This document shows, piece after piece, positions 18,549 to 25,756 of a stretch of 64,000 nucleotides of DNA. The notes under the pieces were generated by a model, which was not told the origin of the DNA, did no database searches, and saw only the letters and a list, made by a program, of their open reading frames with translations. Source of the stretch: Tolypothrix campylonemoides VB511288 (GTDB lineage: Bacteria > Cyanobacteriota > Cyanobacteriia > Cyanobacteriales > Nostocaceae); contig JXCB02000006.1 of NCBI GenBank assembly GCA_000828075.3, positions 2,534 to 66,533 of the forward strand. Reading direction: 5' to 3'. The position numbers and the translations under genes are program-made. How positions within the stretch are numbered: the first letter of the stretch is position 1; each line of letters begins with the position of its first letter.

Positions 18549-18585
18549 TCATTAGTCATTAGTCATTAGTCATTAGTCATTAGTC
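18549..18585. repeat. Heptamer tandem repeat (TCATTAG), five units
   Basis: Five consecutive copies of tcattag, 7-bp period, in the upstream region of ycf54. The same heptamer flanks rsmD (41435-41475) and occurs near 60460. No direct repeats of CRISPR length with unique spacers are present. Confidence 0.85.
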
Positions 18586-18714
18586 TAGGGCGTGACTTTC
18601 AGGTGTTTTTAAATTTCTTAACCTAGTTCTGTTTATTTCTACTTATCTACTTAATGAATAATGATAAGGGTACAGTGGTGCTTACTGTACCTCTATCATC
18701 TAAATGAACCAGAA

Positions 18715-19488
18715 TCACCTGATCAAAGCACTCAAGGGACAACGACTCGCTTGCAGTTCGCCAGTTGATTGTTTTTCTGTTGATCCCCAAAGTCGCCTGA
18801 CAAAACCCCAAAAACTTCCTTGCTGTTCACCAGTTGCTTTTTTTGGACCAGTTGTCAGCTTTTTAAGAAACAGGCTGTTGTCGAAGTAGTGTTCTATAGA
18901 AAGAACTCTTAAATCATCAGTGACACGCGCCACACTCATACCGACTACCTCCACCGTCTCTCCTGTAGGTGCATAGTCTTTGTATGAACCGTTAAAAGTT
19001 CCCCAATGACGCCATTTGAATGTAACATTTGGTGGACCTGAGTAAACCTCAAGCACTTCCCACAGAAATCCTTTAGGAAATGCTGTATGGAAGAGATTGG
19101 CTGATGATTCAAAATCTTCCTCGGATGCTTTGTAATCTTCAGTATCGCCGATAAATAAGTTGTAAGTGCCTGCCATTACCACATCTGATGCTGTGTACTC
19201 AGGACCGCCATTACTACTCATGCGAAACTGTTCGTTCACAACTGACAACCACTGCTGAGGGTTGGTTTTGAACGATGCTTCCATCTCAAAGGTTCTTACC
19301 AAGTTTTGGACGATCGCCTCCAGTGAACCTTCAAGATGGTTATGTGTACTTTCCTTTGCAAGATTTTCTTTTGAGCGGGTATAGTCCGGAGGCGTACCAT
19401 AGCGCCACTCGGCATCGCGACTATGTGCAATAACTGTGTCTCTACCCTGTACCCAAAGTGGAGTGCTGTTCGACTGAGTTGCGCTCAT
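18715..19488 (-). CDS. SnoaL-like protein related to plant pathogen-related proteins
   Basis: I take the ATG at 19488 (MSATQSNSTPLWVQGRD), giving about 257 aa; an upstream start would add 25 unconserved residues. The core (residues ~20-215) follows the family of plant 'pathogen-related' proteins and NTF2/SnoaL-like folds. It has EWRYGTPPDYTRSKENLAKE, VQNLVRTFEMEASFK, FPKGFLWEVLEVYSGPPNVT, FKWRHWGTFNGSY and VEVVGMSVARV. No catalytic residues can be named. The last ~40 residues (KATGEQQGSFWGFVRRLWG, then STGELQAS) are a low-conservation tail partly made of a duplicated short motif. Role unknown; small-molecule binding is the family expectation. Confidence 0.7.
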   Translation of the reverse strand: MSATQSNSTPLWVQGRDTVIAHSRDAEWRYGTPPDYTRSKENLAKESTHNHLEGSLEAIVQNLVRTFEMEASFKTNPQQWLSVVNEQFRMSSNGGPEYTASDVVMAGTYNLFIGDTEDYKASEEDFESSANLFHTAFPKGFLWEVLEVYSGPPNVTFKWRHWGTFNGSYKDYAPTGETVEVVGMSVARVTDDLRVLSIEHYFDNSLFLKKLTTGPKKATGEQQGSFWGFVRRLWGSTEKQSTGELQASRCPLSALIR

Positions 19489-19583
19489 AAAAGTTTTGGA
19501 GAAAAAATAATCCTCGTATTGAACATACCAAACACTTTCTAGATTTACGCAGTCGAACCCCAAAATTGTCTTTGCAGTTGCCC

Positions 19584-20327
19584 TTACAGTAGCCCTCGCA
19601 TCGCTTGCTTCATTTCGCGGACTGCTCTTTCCATCCCCACTAAAGCTGCCCGACTGACGATGCTATGCCCGATGTTCAGTTCTTCCATACCTGGAATGCC
19701 AGCCACGCGATAGACGTTCCAGTAGGTGAGTCCATGACCGGCGTTGACTCGCAATCCTGCTTGAATCGCTTGCTCACACCCTTGGTCTAGCAAGGCTAAT
19801 TCCTGGTCGCGACTAATTTCATCCTTAGCCTCAGCATATCGTCCGGTGTGCAGTTCAATAAATTGTGCCCGCACCTTGACAGATGCTTCAATCTGTGCTG
19901 TTTCGGCATCGATAAACAGACTCACTGGAATGCCAGCGCTTTGCAATTTATCAACCACTTCACCTATTCTATCAATTTGACCGACGATATCTAGCCCGCC
20001 TTCTGTGGTGACTTCTTCGCGCTTTTCCGGTACTAAAGTCACATAATCGGGTTTGACGTCAAGGGCGATCGCCACCATTTCATCAGTCGCAGCCATTTCT
20101 AAATTGAGGTGCGATCGTACCGTTTGCCGCAACAGGCGCACATCTCGTTCTTGAATATGCCGCCTATCTTCCCGCAGATGCACCGTAATGCCATCTGCAC
20201 CTGCTAATTCTGCCAGTACCGCCGCCGCCACGGGATCTGGTTCCACCGTCCGCCGCGCTTGTCGGATAGTGGCAATGTGGTCAATATTTACACCAAGTGT
20301 TGGCACCCCTACTATCTCCTTATCCAC
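19584..20327 (-). CDS. pdxJ: Pyridoxine 5'-phosphate synthase
   Basis: The 247-aa product is PdxJ, which condenses 1-deoxy-D-xylulose 5-phosphate with aminoacetone 3-phosphate to make pyridoxine 5'-phosphate. Signatures include [63 protein letters not shown] and [12 protein letters not shown]. The full-length TIM barrel is present and the catalytic His and Glu positions look intact. It stands as a single gene next to the SnoaL-like gene and divergent from the DUF433 pair. Confidence 0.97.
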   Translation of the reverse strand: MDKEIVGVPTLGVNIDHIATIRQARRTVEPDPVAAAVLAELAGADGITVHLREDRRHIQERDVRLLRQTVRSHLNLEMAATDEMVAIALDVKPDYVTLVPEKREEVTTEGGLDIVGQIDRIGEVVDKLQSAGIPVSLFIDAETAQIEASVKVRAQFIELHTGRYAEAKDEISRDQELALLDQGCEQAIQAGLRVNAGHGLTYWNVYRVAGIPGMEELNIGHSIVSRAALVGMERAVREMKQAMRGLL

Positions 20328-20464
20328 ACTCTCAGGTTTTGATTTTACAGGAAATACGGGTTGGGAGGTGAATGATGCGTCAAAGTGGATGCAGTAGCAA
20401 GTGGAGCCAGAAGCAGACTCTTCAAAAGTTTAAGGTAAATTGGGGGAATAATGGGGAATACTTT

Positions 20465-20707
20465 ATGTCGCAACCAACTCAAAAAAAATTAATTCAAAAA
20501 ACTCCAGGAGTTTGTGGAGGTAATGCACGTATTCGTGATACCCGCATTGCTGTTTGGACTCTCGTTTCTTTTCGTCAGCAAGGAGCTTTAGATCAAGAAT
20601 TACTGAGAAATTATCCTGCATTAACGCCACAAGATTTGGAAGCAGCTTGGTTCTATTATGAAGAACATCCAGAAGAAATTGACCAAGTGATTGCTGACGA
20701 GCAATAA
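20465..20707 (+). CDS. DUF433 antitoxin
   Basis: The start at 20465 (MSQPTQKKLIQKTPG) is preferred because the family begins here. The 80-aa product has the DUF433 pattern VCGGNARIRDTRIAVWTLVS, then YPALTPQDLEAAWFYYEEHP. DUF433 proteins (VapB45-type) carry a winged helix-turn-helix and pair with PIN-like DUF5615 toxins. The toxin gene follows after 1 bp, so the pair is translationally linked and probably autoregulated. Confidence 0.87.
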   Translation: MSQPTQKKLIQKTPGVCGGNARIRDTRIAVWTLVSFRQQGALDQELLRNYPALTPQDLEAAWFYYEEHPEEIDQVIADEQ

Positions 20708-20708
20708 A

Positions 20709-21092
20709 ATGACTAAGTTTTATGCGAATGAGAATTTTCCGCTAGATTTAGTTCAAGAACTGCGTCGCTTTGGCTACGATGTTCTGACTTCCTCTGAAGC
20801 TGGACAAGTAAATCAATCTATTAGTGATGAAGATGTATTAAATTTCGCTCATGAAAAACAGAGGGTTATCATTACTCTAAATAGAGAAGATTTTATTAGT
20901 CTTCATCGGCAAGGTAAAAAGCATAGTGGCATTCTTATTTGTAAAGAAGACCGAGATTATAAAGGACAGGCTGAGAAAATTCACGAATTTATTGTCAGTG
21001 ATACTCGACCTTTAACGGGCAGACTCATTAGAATCAAAAAACAAAATCAAAAAGGGTCTTCAACTCAAGTTTTTGTTGTCCAAGAATATTAA
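20709..21092 (+). CDS. DUF5615 PIN-like toxin
   Basis: The 127-aa product from the ATG at 20709 (MTKFYANENFPLDLVQELRR) shows the DUF5615 (Mut7-C/PIN-like) motifs: the acidic N-terminal YANENFP, YDVLTSSEAGQVNQSISDED, and VIITLNREDFISLHR. Members are predicted RNases neutralised by an adjacent DUF433 protein. The acidic residues expected for metal binding are retained, so it may be active. Confidence 0.85.
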   Translation: MTKFYANENFPLDLVQELRRFGYDVLTSSEAGQVNQSISDEDVLNFAHEKQRVIITLNREDFISLHRQGKKHSGILICKEDRDYKGQAEKIHEFIVSDTRPLTGRLIRIKKQNQKGSSTQVFVVQEY

Positions 21093-21104
21093 GAGGTTCC
21101 AAAC

Positions 21105-21254
21105 ATGGATGTGATGACAATTGAGGATCTGCTTGACGAGTATCCGGGTATACAGCGAGAGGATATTCTTGCTTGTATTGCCTATGATGCTGAAATGGCA
21201 AGGGATTATTATGTCGAGATTCCCCTTGGAACCCACAAGGAAGTCTCAAAGTGA
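21105..21254 (+). pseudogene. Remnant of a second DUF433 antitoxin (C-terminal half)
   Basis: A 49-codon frame starts 13 bp after the toxin stop: MDVMTIEDLLDEYPGIQRED then ILACIAYDAEMARDYY. This is the C-terminal half of a DUF433 domain, lacking the N-terminal G-x-P-x-IRGTRI half. It is either a degenerate copy or a very short antitoxin. It is below the size usually annotated. Confidence 0.6.
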
Positions 21255-21311
21255 AGCCCATCAAAAGAACTGTTTTTTTGAAAGACTTGTTATCTGAAGA
21301 TTTAAAGAAAT

Positions 21312-22313
21312 ATGCTTATAAATCCTTTGCGCCAACTTTTGAGCAAGCCAGAGGCGCAATCATTTCAACTTTTGGGAGAAGATCTGGTTCTGCTCTCGGG
21401 AGCCAAGCTGCGGCAAGCTGTGGCTATATACGAGGCTGAGCTTGCACGCACAGTTCCCTCAAGCATCCGTCCACTCTTTGAGCAGGAACAGGCTGAATTT
21501 TTATCCGAAGCTCATACTTGGCTGAAACGTTTCAATCAAACCATCCATACGCGCATTCGTGGTTATCTGGCACTCGGTCGCCTTTGTAATTTTGAATATC
21601 CCTGGCCAACGATCGCCGTGCTGGGAATCTGTGAAGTCCTTGAGCGTATAACCCGTGCCCGCGTTTACGGACTCGTTGGCAAGGTTGCTCGTCATCTTGT
21701 CAGGTATGGTGAGATCGAAGAGCTGGCGAGTCAAATTGATGATATACTCCTGCGAACGAATCGTAGCATTTTTGCAGATTCGGTTCCCACGGTGCTCATG
21801 GCTCTGCGTTGTCACAATCTTAGGTCTCGGGGAGCAGACGACCTCGCGGAGGCTCTGCTTTCAGGTCCTCTCACACCAGTTATGGATGAAGAAAGCCGTG
21901 AGCTTTGCCGTGGACTTTATGAAGCACTCGCAGTGGATGAAAGTCAAGAACGCTTCTCCCAACTGGTGGCACTCACGCTGCGCCACTTCCACCGTGAGCA
22001 GGCAATTTTAACGTATCACTTGGAAGGTACACTCTCGCAAAGCAAAGAATCATCGCTCGCTAACCGCCTCATGCAAATATCTAGCGTGAGCGCCCCAGTC
22101 ATCGAAAGTACATCCAATGGTTGCCAACTGGTGTTCAAGCCGTACAAACTGCCTACAGATTTCGACCTTAAAGATCACGGGGTCCGTGTTAATGAGTTTG
22201 GCTGTGCATTTATCATATCCGTCACAAGCAAAATTTCTGATTACCAAGTTGCTGTAGATTACGTTGTCAGACGGTTCGGTGAAAAAGGAGAGCGTGCAGT
22301 TGTCACATTCTAA
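21312..22313 (+). CDS. Hypothetical protein, 333 aa
   Basis: I do not recognise the family. The frame is long, uninterrupted and has normal composition. The product is soluble and mostly helical, with no signal peptide and no membrane segment. Its N-terminal half is rich in alternating hydrophobic and charged residues (GYLALGRLCNFEYPWPTIAV and ITRARVYGLVGKVARHLVRY). The C-terminal part is more beta-like (GCQLVFKPYKLPTDFDLK and EFGCAFIISVTSKISDYQVA). It follows the DUF433/DUF5615 cluster in the same direction with a short gap, so co-transcription is possible, but no function should be inferred. Confidence 0.65.
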   Translation: MLINPLRQLLSKPEAQSFQLLGEDLVLLSGAKLRQAVAIYEAELARTVPSSIRPLFEQEQAEFLSEAHTWLKRFNQTIHTRIRGYLALGRLCNFEYPWPTIAVLGICEVLERITRARVYGLVGKVARHLVRYGEIEELASQIDDILLRTNRSIFADSVPTVLMALRCHNLRSRGADDLAEALLSGPLTPVMDEESRELCRGLYEALAVDESQERFSQLVALTLRHFHREQAILTYHLEGTLSQSKESSLANRLMQISSVSAPVIESTSNGCQLVFKPYKLPTDFDLKDHGVRVNEFGCAFIISVTSKISDYQVAVDYVVRRFGEKGERAVVTF

Positions 22314-22428
22314 AGTGGAAGTACTTTCCAGTACGCAATTTTCACCAATTGGACTTCCCCCCAATTCCAAGCATGGGGGGACACACCGCAATGTTTTAAC
22401 AATGCAATGCGTTGCGCTTTATTCAGTT

Positions 22429-22584
22429 TTAATTCTGTTTTAAATCCGAGCAACATGGCAATTGTTTAATCCATTCTCTAAGCGCCTGTGATTTGTTCCA
22501 TCCTTGACTCTCAGCATAAGCTTCAAGCTTGTCTAATTCCTGTTGAGTTAACAGTACTTTCAACCATCTATCTCTTTGTGGCAT
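22429..22584 (-). CDS. Small ribbon-helix-helix-like protein
   Basis: From the ATG at 22584 (MPQRDRWLKVLLTQQELDKL), preceded by aggag at a normal distance, the product is 51 aa. The sequence pattern, a short strand (WLKVLLT) followed by a helix with EAYAESQGWNKSQALREWI, fits the ribbon-helix-helix fold of CopG/Arc-type repressors and antitoxins. No toxin gene lies next to it on the same strand. A solitary antitoxin or small regulator is the best guess. Confidence 0.6.
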   Translation of the reverse strand: MPQRDRWLKVLLTQQELDKLEAYAESQGWNKSQALREWIKQLPCCSDLKQN

Positions 22585-22798
22585 AATATTTTCTCCTATA
22601 GTCATATCATGCCAATACAATGACTATGGCAAAAGTATGGAAAACCGTACAAAATCCGAACAATAAATAAATCTACCCAAAAATGAGTAGAGATGGGTAG
22701 CTTTGTCTAAAAATTAAGTTACAGTTTCAATCCCTTGTCACCGCGTCCCCCCGTCTGTCTTCACCCGTCAATTTTGGGTTGGTTGAGTACTAGTGTCT

Positions 22799-23596
22799 CT
22801 AACTCGAAGCACTGGTATAAAACCGCAACGCAAACCGCCAAAACCTGGAGGAAACAAAAAACAGCGCGATCGCCAACACACCTGCGCCTACTATCCAACC
22901 AATTTGACTTCTACCTAGCATCGCTTCCGCTGGTATAGTTGTTAAAAAAGCGACAGGAACAACAAACGTAAAGAAAAAGCGGAATGCTGTAGGATACGCT
23001 ACCATCGGGTATCGTCCAGCTTCCAAAAAACCCCGCAGCACTTCGGTGACGTTGTAAATTTTGACAAACCAAATACTCGTGGCTCCTAGCATGAACCACA
23101 AACTGTAAAGAATGACCAAGCCAAAACACAGGGGAATTGCACTGATCAGGTAGTCGTCTATTCCTAAACCGAGTTTTGTACCTGCATAGCCAATTATAAT
23201 ACTCCCAAAGATGAGATCTGGCAGTCCCCAAGGTGAGACGGTACGGGTGGAAAGCCAAAATTGGCTGCGGATGGGTTTGAGGAGGACAAAGTCCAGTGTA
23301 CCTTCTTGTACGTGGCGGACAATGCTATTCAGGTTTGGGGCAAGGAAAGTTGCAGAAAAACCTTGCAGCAGAGTAAAAATTCCCAAAACTACCAAAGCTG
23401 CTTCCCATGACCACCCAGCAAAAGTGTAGCCGTTACCGTAAAACAAGAATAGTCCGAAGAGACTGCCTGCAAGATTACCCAAGCTGCTCAAGGTTGCTAA
23501 CAAGAAGTTAATACGATACTCCAGCTCAGCCTCTATGGCAGCGCTCCAGAATAATCTTAGTACTCTTAGGTATCTGTTTTTCAAGCTGAAGAACAA
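22799..23596 (-). CDS. ABC-2 type permease (DUF990 family)
   Basis: The 265-aa integral membrane protein has six predicted hydrophobic segments. It contains the typical AAIEAELEYRINFLLATLSS beginning, EGTLDFVLLKPIRSQFWLST and RYPMVAYPTAFRFFFTFVVP. These place it with the DUF990 half of an ABC-2 exporter, which normally works with a second DUF990 permease and an ATPase. Neither partner is in the neighbourhood, so they are probably elsewhere in the genome. The substrate is unknown. Confidence 0.85.
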   Translation of the reverse strand: MFFSLKNRYLRVLRLFWSAAIEAELEYRINFLLATLSSLGNLAGSLFGLFLFYGNGYTFAGWSWEAALVVLGIFTLLQGFSATFLAPNLNSIVRHVQEGTLDFVLLKPIRSQFWLSTRTVSPWGLPDLIFGSIIIGYAGTKLGLGIDDYLISAIPLCFGLVILYSLWFMLGATSIWFVKIYNVTEVLRGFLEAGRYPMVAYPTAFRFFFTFVVPVAFLTTIPAEAMLGRSQIGWIVGAGVLAIALFFVSSRFWRFALRFYTSASS

Positions 23597-23658
23597 TCAG
23601 AGCAAAACTAGGTTTAATGCTTTTATTATCTCATCTACGTCAAACTTTTTGCTCGCGC

Positions 23659-24138
23659 TTACCCGTTTTCTTTCTGTTCTACAGTTTGTTCAAACACTTG
23701 TTTTAACAAAATCAATCCTTCTTCTATCTGAAGAATTTGTTCTTGTGTGAGGTGAGTGAACAGTTCAGCAATGCGATCGCGAGTTTGTTTGCGAGCTTGT
23801 TCCAAGTGATGCAGCCCGTCTTCAGTCAGCTTAAGGACAACACGCCGCCGTTCTTCGGGGTGATCATTGCGATGCACATAGTTGCGCTGAACAAGCCGCT
23901 CTATAGTTGCGGAGGCTGTCGCGCGAGTGACTCCCAAGTGTTCCGCAAGGTCAGAAAGTGAAGCACCAGGGTTGCGATCCAAAAATGCGAGCGTCCGGAA
24001 TTGAGGGACAGACAACGTAGTAGAGCCTATAGCACGCATATCTGCTCGGATTGCTCGCATAACCAATGGAATTGTTTCCATCACCTTAGCCGCACAATCT
24101 TTTGAGGTTGTTTTTTGAGAAGTTTCCTCTAAGCTCAT
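23659..24138 (-). CDS. MarR family transcriptional regulator
   Basis: The 159-aa product has a winged helix domain with LSVPQFRTLAFLDRNPGASL, then LAEHLGVTRATASATIERLV and the wing YVHRNDHPEERRRVVLKLTE, flanked by dimerisation helices at both ends. MarR proteins are ligand-responsive repressors, often of neighbouring transporters or enzymes. The ABC-2 permease lies 60 bp downstream in the same direction and may be a target or operon partner; this is inference. Confidence 0.92.
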   Translation of the reverse strand: MSLEETSQKTTSKDCAAKVMETIPLVMRAIRADMRAIGSTTLSVPQFRTLAFLDRNPGASLSDLAEHLGVTRATASATIERLVQRNYVHRNDHPEERRRVVLKLTEDGLHHLEQARKQTRDRIAELFTHLTQEQILQIEEGLILLKQVFEQTVEQKENG

Positions 24139-24305
24139 TTTATTGTTATTTTTCCTAACTCATTGCAAGTTTAACGATGCAAAGCTGGTACTCTACCCTA
24201 GAGATAACAATCTCTTAACCTCTGCTGCCACTTTTATTAAATACAATTTCCCAAGCGCAAAATCGCCGTAAAGAAAATAAAAGCCAAAAATGAGGGGTAA
24301 GCTTA

Positions 24306-24475
24306 GTTTGTAGTCAGCGCTAAACGCGTAGACTGACATCTTGCACTATTCTCAACAAGACCTAAAAAACCGGGTTGATGAACGACAAATTAAGCTTTGC
24401 AAGTGTCGTCATTCTCAAGAAATCCGCTTGTTTGACCCTGGTGCAAGATCTGAGTAGACAGCGCTGACTACAAAC
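24306..24475. mobile_element. 170-bp inverted-repeat element (MITE-like)
   Basis: The ends are inverted repeats: gtttgtagtcagcgct at 24306 and its exact reverse complement ending at 24475. They are followed inward by gtagac and by cttgcac / gtgcaag matches at 24340 and 24441, so the arms extend about 40 bp with small gaps. The interior has no reading frame of note. It sits between the MarR gene and cheB. Confidence 0.7.
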
Positions 24476-24532
24476 CCCACAAATTTTGTGTGGTGAACCA
24501 CTAGTGGTGTATCGCATTTGTTTTGAAGGCTT

Positions 24533-24585
24533 TGTAGTGAGCGCTCTTTGCGCTCAAAGAGTCTAGGACTAAAGTCCTTACTACA
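24533..24585. repeat. Dispersed palindromic repeat (gcgctctttgcgctc family)
   Basis: A 53-bp unit beginning tgtagtgagcgctctttgcg and ending gtccttactaca. A second copy, inverted, lies at 44362-44413, and a partial copy near 13844. The ends are complementary (tgtagt / actaca). Confidence 0.75.
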
Positions 24586-24673
24586 GTTCTAACTACCTCA
24601 ATTTTATTTGCGTTAATTTGGGGTGGTTCCAGTCTTCTTGACGTTATCAAGACTTCGTTGGGTCGTTAACTAA

Positions 24674-25756
24674 CTATTTGTTCAAAGAAAATAACAGTAA
24701 GAAAGGGGCGATGTCTTCAATGGGAAGCAAATGTTGAGCAGCACCAAGTGCCAGTGCCTCTTTCACCATACCAAACGCCACACCATTGTCATCTTGGGCG
24801 ATTGTCAGACCTCCTACTTGAGAAATTGCCTGTAAGCCTTGTACACCGTCATGACCAAGCCCAGTTAATAAAACTGCAGCGGTTGTTTTGCCATAGAAGC
24901 TCGCGATAGATTTAAACATAACTGTAATCGAGGGACAATGCTTTTCTCCTGGTACAGCTCTTGAATAAATAAACTTGCCTTTTGAGTCTAATTCAAGATG
25001 GTTCTTCTCTGGAGCAAAATAAACTGTTCCTGGTTGAGGGGACTCACCAACTTCAGCAACTTTGATTCTCAACTTACACTCCGAGGACAACCAATCCACC
25101 AATTTTGACAAAACGCCTTCACCTACGTGCAAGGTACAAATAATCGGCAATGGGAAATCAGCCGGCAGTTTGCCGAGAATCTTCTCAATAGCTTTAAGAC
25201 CTCGTGTGGAAGCCCCTATACAGATCACCCGGTAGGAAAGTGTCACATTTGGTACTGGTATTTCAGTTTTTAAGGACGACCCAGATGTTGTCGGCGACCC
25301 AGGAGGAGTCAACGGCTGTTTTTGTTGTTGTGGTTTGGTAGCCACTTTCATACTCGAAAGGACTTTAATTTTGGCAATCAACGCTGCTTTGATTTTCTCA
25401 TAGTCAGTCGGCGAACCAGTAGTTGGTTTGGGGAAAATATCTGCAGCACCGGCTTGCAACAGACGAAAGATAGTGTCGATGTCGGTGTTTTGGACAAAAT
25501 TGCTAATCACCAAAATTGGTCGCGGGTCTTGAGCCATGACACGCTTAGTCAACTCCAGACCATCCATATTTTCCATCATCAGGTCTGTACAAATCACATC
25601 CGGCTGCGTCTTGATAATCACTTCCAGACCCTCCTCACCATCGCGTGCTGTACCGACCACAGCCACCTCTGGTGAGGAATTTAGTAATCGTTGAAGAATT
25701 TCCAGAGCAATAGGGGAATCCTCAACCAAAACCACTTTCTTTTGGCGTATACTCAT
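24674..25756 (-). CDS. cheB: CheB-type protein-glutamate methylesterase
   Basis: The 360-aa product has an N-terminal receiver domain (VVLVEDSPIALEILQRLLNS, phospho-acceptor Asp58 in VICTDLMM) and a C-terminal methylesterase domain. The catalytic triad is present: Ser in CIGASTRG (about residue 181), His in CTLHVGEG and Asp in LLTGLGHDGVQG. CheB removes methyl groups from, or deamidates, MCP receptors to reset adaptation. It is the last gene of the five-gene signalling operon and starts directly after the cheA stop. No cheR methyltransferase is in the operon. Confidence 0.95.
   Translation of the reverse strand: MSIRQKKVVLVEDSPIALEILQRLLNSSPEVAVVGTARDGEEGLEVIIKTQPDVICTDLMMENMDGLELTKRVMAQDPRPILVISNFVQNTDIDTIFRLLQAGAADIFPKPTTGSPTDYEKIKAALIAKIKVLSSMKVATKPQQQKQPLTPPGSPTTSGSSLKTEIPVPNVTLSYRVICIGASTRGLKAIEKILGKLPADFPLPIICTLHVGEGVLSKLVDWLSSECKLRIKVAEVGESPQPGTVYFAPEKNHLELDSKGKFIYSRAVPGEKHCPSITVMFKSIASFYGKTTAAVLLTGLGHDGVQGLQAISQVGGLTIAQDDNGVAFGMVKEALALGAAQHLLPIEDIAPFLLLFSLNK

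Noticed and set aside
18549-18585. Possible CRISPR array at the ttagtca repeats
   Set aside because: Unit is 7 bp, contiguous, without spacers. No array with 25-40 bp repeats and unique spacers was seen in the window.
21251-21439. 62-aa frame overlapping the start of the 333-aa gene
   Set aside because: Its first part looks somewhat protein-like, but it runs into the stronger 333-aa frame and ends in an out-of-frame region; at most a remnant.
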